DNA of 64,000 nucleotides from Corbicula japonica (GCA_038501625.1 JAZAYU010000001.1:5783457-5847456), one strand, 5' to 3'; shown: positions 36,101-46,799, counted from the stretch's first letter. Notes: a model not told the origin generated them from the letters alone. Made by a program: numbers and translations.

Positions 36101-39100
36101 TAATTTCGAGAATACCGGTACTTTGTAACTGAATTAAAATTAACTATCTTGTAAGGTAACGCAAATTCTCTGCAATTCGGTCTTATACATTTGTTTAGAT
36201 TATTTAGCTTAATCTTAAGACAATTTGTTGTTGTTGTTTTCGCTGAGAAGAATCCATAATCCGAATTTGTGTAAGCTACCAGATCACAGGTGGGCAAATG
36301 TGGACACGTGTAAAAATGTGGATTCGAATCTTTCAATGATATCAAAAAAACACCTGAGAGATATTCTCAGTTTTGCCTTTACTTCAATACGGTGTGAAAT
36401 CGTAAACTTTTTAAGGACAAAAATACGCAACCTCCGAAAGATATATGCATATAGACGATTTTAATAAAATCAGAATTTGTTTCGCTTCTGGTTGGACACG
36501 TTTAAGCTTCGGTGCCTTAAAATGTAAATTCTATTTTTATGAATATTACAACAACAACAATAATAATTTAAAATTTTCGAAATTTATCAAATACACCCCT
36601 TGACTTTCACCAGCAAAAATAAAATTAACACAAAAAACAACAACAAATAATAATATTGAACATAAAACACAAAGCATTCATTAGGTCTAATCTCTATAAC
36701 CCACAAAAATTATACATATGTTTTTTACGATTTGGCTTTTTTTTCATTTTACAGATGGAGTAAAATAGTTTTATTTAAATGCTGAAATGGCACATTGTTA
36801 AACCGTCTCTATTCAACCGCGAAATTTGGTTAACCCCGGAAACGATTTTCGATTCAGCGCATCGGGTCCTTTCTTCAAATTAAAAAAATATTCTAACTTC
36901 ACCCCCAAAACAGACTATCGCATCATAAGTTTTACAAAGAAAAACATATATCAGTTGAAAGATAAATTGTCTTGCCTTTTGATCCATTTGCACCTAAGCT
37001 TTTGTTTCAATAGAAATAGTATAATTAATTCAGTAAAAACGGACAGATCGCCGATTTTGATAGTCTAGATCATCTAGACGTTCTGTCATTGATCAGTGTC
37101 ACACTGCTCTGACGAACGTCTAGAGACATCGCTATATAAAAAGTCTGACCGACAGGTGGCGCTTTTGTATGGTAAACAAATCAAAAATCAATCGCGATTT
37201 CTAATGAAATTTGTTAACAGTGCTTTAACCGTATTTCCCCCACACTGGGCAAAGTAAATTTTAGGTAATATCATGATATCGAGCTACAAAATCAGGCATA
37301 TGGTCTATAAATCAAAAGACGTTTAAGACTTGCCTACCCCATTTTACATAAATGAATGCAAATATATGGTACGCCGTTGCTGCCTCTTCGTGATAATGGT
37401 TTTAGACTGTCACGTTATATGGTATGGCAGTTGTCATTGTATAGTGATTGATAAAACGGGAAGAATATCAAAATCGCTTGCGGAAAAAATGCAGTTCCCT
37501 CAAAATTTGCATAAATAAATCTTATTGTGTATGTTTATTATTTATACTGTAATAAAAGTTAGAACAGTAAAGAAAAATAGTTTGACCTAAAAAAATCGCT
37601 AAATTCTGCAGCCAAACACAAAAACAAAGCCAAACACAAAAATAACGCAACACCAAACATCAATTTAAATGCCTTCCTGAGTAATGAGTTACTAACAACA
37701 ATATCTAAGATCATCTTGTCTAACATATGTATACAGTATGAGATATTTGTAAAACTGTGTTTTGGTCTTTTATTTCACGGTTGCGAAAATGGATGACAAA
37801 AAAACGATTTATTTCTCTCTTTATAATTATAAGTTCTTTTGAAGAATCTTGGATATTGTCAGTATCATTTTGATCGTGTTGGCATTTGAACTGTTTTTGT
37901 TTTGTGATGCTTCGTTTTTGCGTTTGATTGCTAATAGAATTTTAAGGATTTTCAAGCTTTATTTTTCTTTACTGTTTTAAATTGTCTGAACACTTTTGTC
38001 TTTTAGAAATTGGGAAATTTATAGACTTTAAAAAAATTAATCTAAGTGATTTCACTGTAAAATGTTTCTAAGGTCTCCATTAAGGTAAGCCAAACAGTTT
38101 TGAAGTTATCTTAAGAATTTTTTTTAAAAATGGTTGTATGGCAAAGTTTTTCACTACAGACGTAATTTTGATCCAAAAAGGTCTAAATTTAGAGAAAAAA
38201 TATTATCTTATTAAAATGACTTCATTCTAAAATATTTCTAAGGTAGCATAAGGTAGCTATTGTGCTTACAACGTCAGTGCTTTTCATCAGATCTTGTGGT
38301 AACCGCAGAACCCAGCTTACTTGAACACGCCTGTGGGCGCAATAATACAGATAAAAATGCGTGTCGCCGTATGATATGTCTTTTTGATTTCCAGCTGGCA
38401 GGGCGACAGTCTAAAAAACAATTTTCACAAGACAACAACGGCGTTCCATACTAATGTCCTAATTACACGCCTCGTTTTGAAGTGTCTGGATTTTTAACGA
38501 ACAATGTCTTCAGACGTACTGGTCGCTTTTGCGAAATCAGAGCGTCTGAATGATTGAGACTACGATTTTGAACGATTTTCAATGGAATATATAGGAGGTT
38601 GAGATGGTTAACTATAGCCTAAAACAGACTATCGCAATATTTGAAATTTTATATGAAATAAATATATAAATATACAGCAAAGATTAAATTTTATGAAACT
38701 GTTTGCACCTGTTTGAATTGAGATGAGCAGGAGAAAAGTTATGCACATGAATGTTACTGCCTTCTTTGTTCTATATAGCGAAAAATTCGTTGATCGGATA
38801 ACCCGGTGAGGTAGTTTTTGCAGTATGATCAACACATATACTCCCTGTGTTTTGGACACTGCGCGTTTTTGTCGATCTCTGATGTTTGTTGGACAGGATA
38901 ATATTAAATTTCTTTATTGTAAATGACGACGTTTGCACGATGTGTTAAAATATCAAAGATAATTTTTAACTTGGTAAAATTTATTTGATCGGACGTTGGC
39001 AGTGCATAAGTATGATTTTTTCAGGTCCAAAGAAGTGAAATATCATAATCACGTCAAATCATTTTGTGTATCCAGTCTATCCATCTATGTTATATTGTTA

Positions 39101-42100
39101 TGCCTCGACAAACTTACTGTGCCAGTACTGCCCCAACCAGATAGAGTGCCCACATATATATAGAGGATATTTGTTTTTATCACTGTAAGATAGAAATATA
39201 TTTCACCGAGTGAGCTCCGGAATTCGTATTTTCACGAGTAGCGTAAACACGAGTGAAAATTCATAATTCCGTAGTTCACGAGTGAAATATATTTCTATCT
39301 TTCACTGGTAAAAACACATTTTCTTTTTATTTTATGCTTTTAGTGGAAAATTTGCGTGAATTAGACTGAAAAGTTGCAAGAAATGGTGCCAAAACAGCTT
39401 GTTTATGATGTGACGTCATGACGTCATATATACAAATTTGAGCCCGTTTTCAAAACGTTCTCATTTGGTATGTTATTTGCGTTTGTGTGCCGACGTGAAG
39501 AAATCAGTGAAAATAAAAATGATATTCCACTGTTTGTAAACAGTGATATAATCACTTTTATTTCACCGGGAAAATTTTATAATTCACTGAAAAGCATAAA
39601 AAAGTTGATGAATCTCAGACAAAGCAGCAACTAATATGAACTAAGGCACTGCCTCTTATCGAGCTCTAGCTTTATTCATCTCAGATAATGATTTATATTA
39701 AAAAATAATTTGTTTCTAACATTTGTTAGCCTACTCATGCACGATAAAATTATGTGATTTTTGGAAAGAATTTAAGTCTACATCAACTTAATTCAGCTGG
39801 ACAACTGGCGATCTGACTTTTACTAAACATTTGGGTTTTTAGTGTGTAAACACAAAGGCTACTTGCTTAAATTTACAACCCAAATGCGTTCCATTACCTC
39901 AATTAATGCAATATTGAATATTGATAAATTCTTCATCAATGATACATGAAAATATTACATTGTCACATGTGCATGAAAATTAATATATTATTGTCTGAAA
40001 AATAATTTTTTTTTTTTATTTTTTAAAATGTTACCTTGATTACACTTGCATTTTGTAACTTGCAATTGCACAAAATTGTTCCATGCTATTCACAAAAATA
40101 TATATGCATGTATATGAATAAAGTTATAATATAGACCTAAAAAGTACTGTTTTAATATACATGTACATCACATTAACACCACATTGAGACTTCAATATGT
40201 AGTGTGATAAATCACCTAGATTTTGGGGCATATTTGTGCAAAGTCATTTGAAAATATCTCCAGGAATGACAATGCCATAGGAATTTTCAGTTATTAACAA
40301 CAGTAATTTGAAGCTTTAGATGCTGTGTGAAAAATATTGTGACAATATGGTACATATTTGGTGACAATAAGGTACATATTTGAGCCAAGTTACTTAAATG
40401 TGCATGATAGAATTACTTATTTAAGTTGAAAAATAGTTCAGCTATTGGGCCAAAATAGATGAAATAATCTCAATCAATTAAACATAAACATGTACAATGT
40501 CATGTAGTCTGATTATCCATATGTAAAACTCCTTTACAGGTTATAGTAACTGATTTGAAACAAAATGCTTCTTTATATCTATTTTCATTACATAAATGAA
40601 TTGCAGTTGCCAATCAAATCATGCATTAAAAATGTTGTTGGTCCATTTTTTAAAATGTATAATAACAATTTTAAGAGATTGTTTGCAAAAAAATGTAAAC
40701 CCATGAACACATCAATTAGCAATATAAAATGCCATTATTCATAACCACTTTTGGACCTCTGTCTGGTAAGTATTTTATAAAATGTAATATATATACTGGA
40801 AAATGTGAATTTCAAATTCTGAAGCTCATTCCAGTTGATATTTTCTTGATTTTGTATTTTTCATTGCAGAAATTTAGGCATAACAACTTTAAAATAGGTA
40901 AATTTCTCTTTAAAAAGTACCATATATTAAAAAATGTAAACTTCTTTTCTGTAACATTGCTAAAACATAAACATACAAAAGAAAAAAATCATTGTTTTTA
41001 TTATGAGTGCAATTTCCAGTTTTCTGTGTTAAAGTCCAGCTTAAGCAGATCAAAGTATCGGTATATTCAGATTTTTACATGTATTTAAAAAGGCCAAAAA
41101 CCCACTGACATGGCAAGAAATGTTTTTCTTTCTCTTCACAACAATCTACTTTTTTTTTCAACAATTTAAATGATTATGAAAGCTTTGATTTATTTTTATT
41201 TTCTAAACCACAAATTTTTAATGCTGAGCAAATTTAGTGACACCATGAATATTTAACAAAATTTGCAAAAATAAAACAAAACAAAACAGACACCTTGTAA
41301 ATAGTGTATTTGATTATACATGTTCCTCACATACATATTTTGATTATGAAATCATGTTGAAATGTGCACATGACAGAAAATATGGTAATAATAGAACACT
41401 TTTAATTCCCAAAATGAGCATTAACTTGATATTTGATGCTATTCTTGGTACACATGTATTCTGCTTTCTGGTCAAACTTTTTGGTCCCAACTGATGATAA
41501 TAAATTGGAGATTAACCCTTTCCTCCATGTAAACACCTTTATGGCATGGAAAAACTGTGTAGATTCAGATCAGCCAGCACATCCATGATGTCTGATCAGG
41601 ATCTGCAATGTTCACTTGTTTAAATCATTAGGTTATTTCTGACCAAAAAGTGAACAGTGCAGATCCTGATTAGATGTGCCAGCTAATCTGAATCTACACC
41701 GGTCTCACACGGGTAAAAAGGCATGTCTGTAGAGTAAAAGGGTAAATTTCTCTTTTATTTAAAATCTCATATTACTGTGTATTAACATTAAAAAGGTAAT
41801 ACTCAGTAGTTACTTTGAGAAAATTATTGTCTATACAATTTATAAAACCTGAAATTTCATACATTTAGGACAATCTGTCATGTATTTGGCCAAAAATTAA
41901 AAAAAAATTGTTTCTGGAGGTACCATGTCAAATAGGCCACAAGTCAATTCAGGCAGTACTTGTAAGTCTATTATACAAAATTTACAACACTTGCAGTAAA
42001 AATGAGAGGTGCTAATGCAATCAAAGGTGTTATATTTAATAAATAAATAAATTTATTTCTAAACCAATTTCCATGTTGGACAATGCAAAATACACAGCTT

Positions 42101-45100
42101 ATGTTGCAACCATCAATATTTGATTCTGTGCTAGTGTAGACCTAGTGACTTTTGTAGGTCATTGATCAAAAGAGCATATTGACATATAAATGATGTCTTT
42201 TCTTTTGTTGAAACATTTTGTTAATTGTTTTCCCACCTGTTTAGTCATGATAGTCTTGGACAAAAATCCGGAAAAAGGACATGTTGCTTTGTACAAAATG
42301 TCCAATCTATGAAGCAACTTGTTCATGAAAAATATTTTATAAAACATCATAAACTGACATAGAACATATTAACACAATGATACTAAAAACTTTATAAATA
42401 AAATAAAAATGTGGCCTATTTTTGAGGCCTAGATCTATTTGAGCTTTTTCAAAATAAAGTGTGGTTCATTTGACTTGTTTGTGGCCTATTGACTGTAATC
42501 CATATACAAATTCCATGGTATTTGATCATAAATTTGGTGGGAAAAGACTGATAACGATCCAAATCTATCAACCAAAACAATAAACATTATGTTTATGCAG
42601 TGTAGACCCAGTGTAGACCCTCATTTTGTAGGGGGAAGGGGCCAGATTCTTTTTTTTTAGAAAACAGAGTCAGTCTTCAACGCCCCTGTGGATTAGATTT
42701 GCTCTTATTCCATGTGTTTTATAAGAATAAATAAAAGAAATCTCATAGATCTACCTCGTGTTCAGTACTCTCACAAACAATATCTTCGACTGCCATGAGC
42801 TCACATGTCTGAATGACGAACATGACCAGTGACAAAAAACTCTTATACAAAACTGAATTGTGGCGCTGGTCTACGCTAAGCCTAAGCTCAGTGTGTCTCA
42901 CAATGTGACTGAGTGACTGAACATTGAGAGGTCCAGTTCACAATTCAGCTTCACATAAAAAGTTGGTTCCCACCAGCCTTACATCTTGTTTTCAAGAAAA
43001 ACTCCATGCATCTGATTGTTCCGTCGCTGGGCCTAAAGCTCCTTTGAATTTAAAGGCCAAATAATCCACTGACAAGCTACCATTCAGTAGTTTTCAACTT
43101 GATTTCTTCAGTCTAGTTTCTAAAAATGGCCGATTGCTAGTATTGCTATTGGTTACAACGAACGACAACCTACTCTCTAAACTGACGATTTAGTTATTTA
43201 GCTTTCCAAAATGCTAGTCCGAAAACAATGCTACCGAATAATAAGTTTTAATTTTTAAAGATATTTTGCAATTAGCAATTTACAAAAATAAAGCCAATAA
43301 CAAAATTTGTAAAAACAATACTTTGCCGTAAGTTTTTACCGGTCAGTTTTTTTCCCGTGTTTACATTGCCTTATGCTGTGCACAACCGGAAACCAGCGCA
43401 AACGGAAGGGCAAAGTTTTTTTTCGTTAGTGAATGGGCATTCCTGCGACCTTAAGACGAGCTTAACGCTCGGGTCGCTTCGCGACCCGAGCTAGAGCTCG
43501 ATATTAAAAATACCCATGCTGAGAACATATTCTTTCTTTTTTCAAAACTGAATACAAATAACCATATGAACTATTTAAATTTTAAGAATGTTACATGTTT
43601 AGGACATGAATGTAGTGTATTACATGAAGCACATTTTGTTAGTAGACTTAAAATGTCATAGTTATCTTAGCTATGTGACATACTTGTCTTTGCTGATCAT
43701 TTTACGAATTTTACGATAAATTGATAAGACTATGGTAGTTACATGACAAATCATGGTTTTATTGCTTATGATAGTATTGTGTAAGGGGAATGCGTAAGGG
43801 GAATGCAGATTTGATGCATGGAGAGGTGAGGATTGAAACCAATCATGTGTAGTCTTACTAATCATTTGAAAATTTGAAGAGCTCTCCCAATGTTTAAGTT
43901 TGTTTTGTTAAAATCTTTCAATATAAGTTTTGGTACTGTTAATCTTGTTGCAGCGTTTAGGTTAAAAGGTTTGCAATTGAAATCGCCAAAATTATGTGTG
44001 TGACAGGCGTTACTTGTTGCAAAGTTGATGTGAAAATTATTTAACTAAAATCGCCATCGCTAGGTTAAACGTTAACATTGAATTTTTCATATTTATGGGT
44101 ATAATTTATCCTGTTGCAAAGATGAGAAACCTTGAAATTAAAATCGCCACCACAATTATGGGACAAACTTATCATAGTTCAAAAATAATTTTAAATACAA
44201 TCTTCACAGGTATGCTTAATTCGAACTATGTTGCACGGGTAAGGTGAATAGATTTGACAATAAATCTTCACAAATGTAGTTTAGACGTGTGTAACTTATG
44301 ATATGAGAAATATTAAAATGAAAAATCATCACTAAATGTTATAGGTTAATCTTTTTGCAACGTTGAGGCGATTTGATTAATTATGACGATTACAGATTAT
44401 TTTGGCGTAGTTGTGTTAAATTGAGAAAATGCACAGTTGGTAAAATCAACATAGGCATATTCATTCACGCAGTTGGTAAAATTATGTTATTTTATGTTTT
44501 GGTATATCACATTATTTAGCTGTATAAAATATATGGTAAAAAACAGAAACAGATATAGATGCCCTTTTAAACCTTATTAAAACGAATGAACCACCTTTAA
44601 TTGATTTGCTGCATTTCTGGTCGCATCTGGTTCGAGCGATTGTCCGTCTGTGAGAACAATCACAAGTTTGGTAACGTTTCTATCACCGCCGTGGCGCGCC
44701 GTTAACGTTTGTTGCCGGATAAAATTTAGAGCTGTAATCAGAAAAAGGTGTTTTCCGTACTTTGCTATCCCATTATATAAAATAGTGTTTTCGGGTTAAA
44801 AGCCTATTCTTGTATTGCGCTTTAGTATATTAGTCATTAAAATTGTTCATATTGAAAACGTAAACATTTTAAATTTGTAGCAATGTCTGGCTATGCTGTA
44901 AACATCTTCATAACGTCGAAGATTTTCTTTTATGTGAGTAGAACCAAAGATGTAGAGATACGAACTAAGCAATTATATGTGATGAACGTTGCTGTCTTCA
45001 TTCGAAATGATTTGTCAGCATTTAAACATACTTTACCAAATGATAAAATTCTTTTTCCATCTAAAACCAAATAAGACACCACCATGCAAGTAATTTCGGC

Positions 45101-46035
45101 CAAAGTATCTCAGTACTGTTTAGTCAGTACTGTTATCAGTAAAAATAACCCGTTACCGATGTCATGCAGTGATTGTTACGTATATCAGAGCTATCCGATC
45201 AACCGTTTTTGGGGTTGTCCCGGTTAGCTTAGTTGGTTGCGTCGCAGGAATCGCAGGAGTAGGCGCTGTCGCCGTGATGGTGCGGGTTCGCTCCCAGCTA
45301 GAGATACTATCATATATTTCATTTCTTATACAGAACAATTATGCTTTCTATTTAAGACTGGCTAAATAATTTCAAAACTTGCTGTTTCTTTTTCCAGCCA
45401 TTTTTGCAACAGTAATAAAAGACTGCTTAAAACTTTACACACCAATATTTCATTACACACATATTTAAAACATTGTTCGATATTGGATACATGTAGAAGT
45501 ATTCAACTGTATAAAAAGAGTCGTAATGTCATCTTGTACCAGTTCGCAGTATATTTCAAACATCCTTCATAATTATATTTTTGGAAAGATGGTGATCACA
45601 CGTTTCAGAACAGTGTCTTTTGTGTCGTTATATCAGATGTGTCTATTCCTTTACATTATTATAGATATTTAACAATCTTGTAGCTCACCCCTTCCGCTGT
45701 TTGTTTCTTATGTATTTGCATGTGTCTGCTTCTATAATTGATGAACGTGCAATATTTATCCAACTTACCGAGGTGAGTATTTGTCTCCCCGTTCGGATAC
45801 GCTGCCTTGGCAATACGAGCAAGAACATCAGATTTGTTATATGCTTGGTTGAGAAAAAATTCGTTAGACTCATTCGTTCCAAAGGTTATCAAGGAAACTC
45901 GAGTCTTGTTTTCTCCGATCTCAAATTGCTCTGTAAAGTTTGAGATGAACTGCAGTTGTTTCTTGAAGTTTGCTTCCCCCTCACTTCCGGAACCATCCAA
46001 GCAGAAGATGATATCTGCAGGCTTGTATGGACATG
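23597..46035 (-). CDS. Multi-vWA-domain extracellular protein gene, nine exons traced (5' end unproven)
   Basis: Joined coding exons on the minus strand: 46035-45769, 44731-44595, 31160-31001, 30444-30201, 29264-29118, 28431-28371, 27859-27766, 24705-24598, 24159-23597. All have AG acceptors and GT donors, and all junction phases agree (1,0,1,2,2,0,1,1), giving about 592 residues with one terminal stop. Domains: vWA1 (about residues 4-185), vWA2 (194-365), Thr/Pro-rich linker (370-405), vWA3 (411-590). vWA domains are Rossmann-like folds that bind ligands through a divalent metal; each copy keeps DxSxS, a Thr and a TDG motif. The set-up resembles matrilin, collagen-VI-type or shell-matrix vWA proteins; no membrane segment is seen. 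The first traced exon begins inside a codon, so at least one 5' exon is missing. Ligand and tissue cannot be told from sequence. The exon chain is very secure; the exact biological role is not. Confidence 0.9.
24598..24705 (-). CDS. Thr/Pro-rich linker exon
   Basis: On the minus strand an acceptor atttaag precedes a 108-bp exon, phase 1 to phase 1, encoding SKHVPP, a run of about a dozen Thr, then PRPTTPTTTLPSTTTKA. This is a mucin-like, probably O-glycosylated spacer between vWA2 and vWA3. The donor GTTGTA is weak. Because it is symmetric, splicing could skip it without a frame change. The frame agrees with both flanking exons, but the simple composition leaves some doubt. Confidence 0.75.
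24706..27765 (-). other. Intron of vWA gene
   Basis: A 3.06-kb intron between vWA2 exon D and the linker exon. It contains a TATAGATA-type tract (25790-25850) and a C-run (26229-26258). No other exon was recognised. Confidence 0.7.
27766..27859 (-). CDS. vWA2 exon D
   Basis: The exon begins after ttttctag with MIASDNGHTFRVTNFDQLEL, continues through the final helix and ends KICS plus one base before GTATGT. Phase 0 in and phase 1 out. It parallels the second half of vWA1 exon C, so an intron splits this region in vWA2 only. Confidence 0.9.
28201..28347. repeat. Foldback MITE family C, copy 2 (vWA intron)
   Basis: Same 147-bp palindrome as at 16581, with centre GCGACCAGTCGCC. It lies in the vWA2 intron, only about 20 bp from the GTGAGT donor at 28370. 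Confidence 0.9.
28371..28431 (-). CDS. vWA2 exon C (61-bp mini-exon)
   Basis: This mini-exon follows a ttttttgcag acceptor and encodes IGVETFAIGIGNNVDINELH, the penultimate beta strand and turn of a vWA domain, then GTGAGT. It starts in phase 2 and ends in phase 0. Its donor is only about 20 bp from one end of a 147-bp foldback repeat (28201-28347). Confidence 0.9.
28580..28693. repeat. Two-copy direct repeat
   Basis: TGAATTTGCAAACAAATA followed by GTGCAAGTTTTAATTCAAAA occurs twice with a step of about 70 bp. It lies in a vWA2 intron. Confidence 0.85.
29118..29264 (-). CDS. vWA2 exon B
   Basis: The exon begins after tatttaag in phase 2, reads DGETMTNLGIESARHELNHG and continues KIAIVLTDGRSTEPDLTRHA, with the MIDAS Thr (GETMT) and Asp (TDGRS) present. 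It ends LH plus two bases before GTAAGT. Length 147 bp. Confidence 0.92.
30095..30175. repeat. Dispersed repeat family G (vWA2 intron)
   Basis: GATCATCCCAAACGATGGTA, GGCGGTGAACAGGG and CTTCAATGCGGTGTTTTCAG match the copy at 8105. It lies 26 bp beyond the donor of vWA2 exon A. Confidence 0.55.
30201..30444 (-). CDS. vWA2 exon A
   Basis: The exon follows an attgcag acceptor and reads CNNILSDICFVLDSSGSEG, with an intact DSSGS MIDAS, then strands with ICVVTFSTNS and a helix ending LKIPW. It closes with two bases of an Arg codon before GTAAGT (plus strand acttac, 30195-30200). It is 244 bp long, starts in phase 1 and ends in phase 2. Confidence 0.92.
31001..31160 (-). CDS. vWA1 exon C (C-terminal part of first vWA domain)
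   Basis: The exon begins after ttcaaccag with NPLVTVMAIGIGSGVDPKEL and continues LMIASDANHTFQV, ending TDTAC plus a split codon before GTACGT. These are the last two beta strands and the closing helix of a vWA domain. Phase 0 in and phase 1 out match both neighbours. Unlike vWA2, there is no intron between the IGIG strand and the IASD segment. Confidence 0.9.
31428..31847. repeat. Array of about seventeen 17-bp imperfect palindromes
   Basis: Seventeen units resembling TTAAACYATAGGTTTAA, each nearly self-complementary and in either orientation, are spaced every 21-30 bp over 420 bp. It lies 270 bp upstream (in gene sense) of vWA1 exon C. No protein coding potential. Confidence 0.85.
32215..33455. 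mobile_element. Possible 1.2-kb non-autonomous DNA transposon with TGGTAGCCC-rich ends
   Basis: The left end has CAGGGCACGACAAATCC then the hairpin CTTGGTAGCCCA-G-TGGGCTACCAAG (32249-32273) and another TTGGTAGCCCGG. The right end has GTGGCCCGG, TTGGTAGCCCGC and GGTAGCCCGCGGGCACCGGG. The A+T-rich middle has no ORF. Ends with repeated gGTAGCCC hairpins suggest a cut-and-paste element, perhaps hAT-like; exact tips and target duplication were not resolved. Confidence 0.45.
33734..35573 (+). mobile_element. Non-autonomous Helitron-like (pearl/HINE-type) element
   Basis: The left end carries AAACACAAATGCCCCCC; the right end carries a hairpin CCCCGCTTCTTCGAAGGGGG followed by GCATAATAAG. GGGGGGCAT on the right is complementary to ATGCCCCCC on the left, the subterminal pairing seen in Helentron/HINE elements. 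The order (left region, tandem core of ~145-bp units, a short ACCG/ATACCGACCG microsatellite at 35474-35521, right hairpin) is the layout described for bivalve pearl elements. There is no coding capacity. It lies in the 13.4-kb intron of the vWA gene. Confidence 0.75.
34274..35470 (+). repeat. Tandem array, 145-146 bp unit, eight copies plus partial
   Basis: The word CGTTGTCTAGTTATTGAT recurs at 34274, 34420, 34566, 34711, 34856, 35001, 35146, 35291 and 35436, a step of 146 then 145. Inner units are nearly identical; the first two differ most. Every unit holds GTGACCTTGACCTTTGACC, whose complement is AGGTCA-A-AGGTCA followed at once by AGGTCA. This is a perfect DR1 plus an extended TCAAGGTCA half-site, the kind of sequence bound by nuclear receptors. 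Confidence 0.95.
37040..37187 (-). repeat. Dispersed repeat, copy 2 (inverted)
   Basis: Contains TAGACGTTCTGTCATTGATC, CACACTGCTCTGACGAACG and GACCGACAGGTGGCGCTTTT, the complement of the copy at 675-822 about 36 kb away. Confidence 0.85.
39179..39309. repeat. Foldback repeat
   Basis: AAGATAGAAATATATTTCAC at 39188 is mirrored by GTGAAATATATTTCTATCTT ending about 39301; inner arms include CGTATTTTCACGAGT and ACGAGTGAAAATTC. About 130 bp in the vWA intron. Confidence 0.8.
39480..39605 (-). repeat. Dispersed repeat family H
   Basis: The complement begins ACTTTTTATGCTTTTCAGTG then AATTATAAAATTTTC, matching 22045-22115 on the plus strand. Together with 39179-39309 it may form a single ~430-bp element, since TTTATGCTTTTAGTGGAAAA also occurs at 39330. 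Confidence 0.65.
41515..41745. repeat. Foldback MITE with AACCCTTT/AAAGGGT ends
   Basis: Core palindrome 41557-41699: GTGTAGATTCAGATCAGC...GATCAGGATCTGCA...AGTTCACT-type arm, mirrored by AGTGAACAGTGCAGATCCTG and CTAATCTGAATCTACAC. The outer tips AACCCTTT and AAAGGGT are also complementary. Confidence 0.8.
42750..43410 (-). promoter_or_regulatory. Possible TATA-less promoter and first exon (minus strand)
   Basis: On the minus strand, 43390-43410 has CTTCCGTTTGCGC and TTTCCGG (ETS-type sites on the plus as CCGGAAA and ACGGAAG); 43150 has a CCAAT box; 43125 has GGCCATTTTTAG (YY1-like). Downstream, an open frame MAVEDIVCESTEHE (ATG about 42799) runs to GAG-GTAGAT, a usable donor. No following exon was found, so this is only a hint of a nested or antisense-free transcript inside the vWA intron. 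Confidence 0.2.
43440..43510. repeat. GC-rich palindrome
   Basis: GAGCTTAACGCTCGGGTCGC and its pairing arm GCGACCCGAGCTAGAGCTC meet at TTCG. A strong stem of about 15 bp in otherwise A+T-rich DNA. Confidence 0.7.
44595..44731 (-). CDS. vWA1 exon B (third MIDAS motif)
   Basis: The exon follows a ctgattacag acceptor. It encodes LNFIRQQTLTARHGG, then KLVIVLTDGQSLEPD, the central beta strand with the MIDAS Asp (LTDGQS), and ends NAANQLK in phase 0. The donor GTGGTT is weak but is the only GT that keeps the domain intact and joins in phase 0 to the exon at 31160. The track of short open frames misses this exon because it is only 137 bp. The following intron is about 13.4 kb. Confidence 0.88.
45212..45300 (+). 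repeat. tRNA-like SINE fragment
   Basis: CCCGGTTAGCTTAGTTGGTT (A-box side) and GTGCGGGTTCGCTCCCAG (B box) occur 50 bp apart. The arms do not give a clean cloverleaf. It lies in the vWA1 intron. Confidence 0.5.
45769..46035 (-). CDS. vWA1 exon A (N-terminal half of first vWA domain)
   Basis: The exon follows a tttattgccttcag acceptor and begins in phase 1 with CPYKPADIIFCLDGSGSEG, the first beta strand and MIDAS DGSGS of a vWA domain. It ends at ...GETNTHL plus one base before GTAAGT. The conserved MIDAS Thr lies in GETNT. Three or more N-x-S/T sequons (NFT, NKT, NES, NKS) suggest a glycosylated extracellular protein. Reading on past the donor soon meets a stop, so the splice is needed. Joining to the exon at 44731 restores the codon GCT and the expected helix. 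Confidence 0.92.
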
Positions 46036-46397
46036 CTGAAGGCAATAAATACTTTGTATGCTGTTATAAAGATATTCAAAGGATGTTGCGGAAGATCCCC
46101 AACCAATTGTTGGAATATTTAAGGTTGACGTACATACCGAATAATAATAATAATAATAGCATTGGTTTACAATAGAAATTAACACAATTGTCCACAGAAA
46201 GAGGAATAGATGAAAAGAAAGTGCGATCTGAAGGCTTAGGATATGATGATGTGGGTACTATGTGTCGCTCTTTTTTGTGTATCAAAACTGTATAAACACA
46301 TAAACTTACGTGACCAATCATAATGAAACATAACTGTACGAAGCGAGGAGGGTAATTTCTACGTACAAGGATATATTATTGCCTTTGTACTGTTAGA

Positions 46398-46635
46398 TTA
46401 TATGAGAACCTGTTGGGGCAACTGTGAGGTTGGTGCATCATAGAATCTGGTTTAAATACCAAGTTTTGCCACTGACCGTAACCCCTCGGGTGCTCATTTT
46501 TGTTAATTGTTGTAGAGTCTGTTTTCAAATTGGTTATTTTGTAAACAATGCTCTGCATTTCTCTTCCTCTTGGCTATGTTGTTAGGCTGTGTCTTCTGAA
46601 TGTGGCAATTCCTGATATGCATAGTTCACTTTTTT
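46398..46635 (+). repeat. Dispersed repeat family A
   Basis: Plus-oriented copy from ATGAGAACCTGTTGGGGCAA through TTGCCACTGACCGTAACCCC to GGCAATTCCTGATATGCAT. Similar throughout to the copy at 61485. Confidence 0.85.
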
Positions 46636-46799
46636 GTAGTGAAGATGGTTTAATCAGTAGTGGTAAGGTGAATCCGTGTTGTAAACGTTAACGTCTTTCA
46701 AGCACGATTGATGTATCATGTGAAAAAATTATGTTTAGGTATATATTACATGTATAAGCAGTTGAGCACTATACATATATTTGTGGGCATCAAAAGTAA

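Larger units (their letters stand above)
35574..44594 (-). other. Lower part of the 13.4-kb vWA intron
   Basis: Very A+T-rich. Apart from the repeats at 37040, 39179, 39480, 41515 and 43440 and the possible promoter near 43 kb, no exon or ORF is convincing. The 119-residue frame at 40729-41088 has the composition of chance A+T-rich sequence. Confidence 0.55.

Noticed and set aside
40729..41088. 119-residue plus-strand frame
   Set aside because: Phe/Lys/Ile-rich with no domain; A+T-rich sequence without splice support.
45689..46185. Plus-strand frames and other minus frames around 45.7-46.2 kb
   Set aside because: Shadows of vWA1 exon A; the frame past the donor at 45768 is intron read-through.
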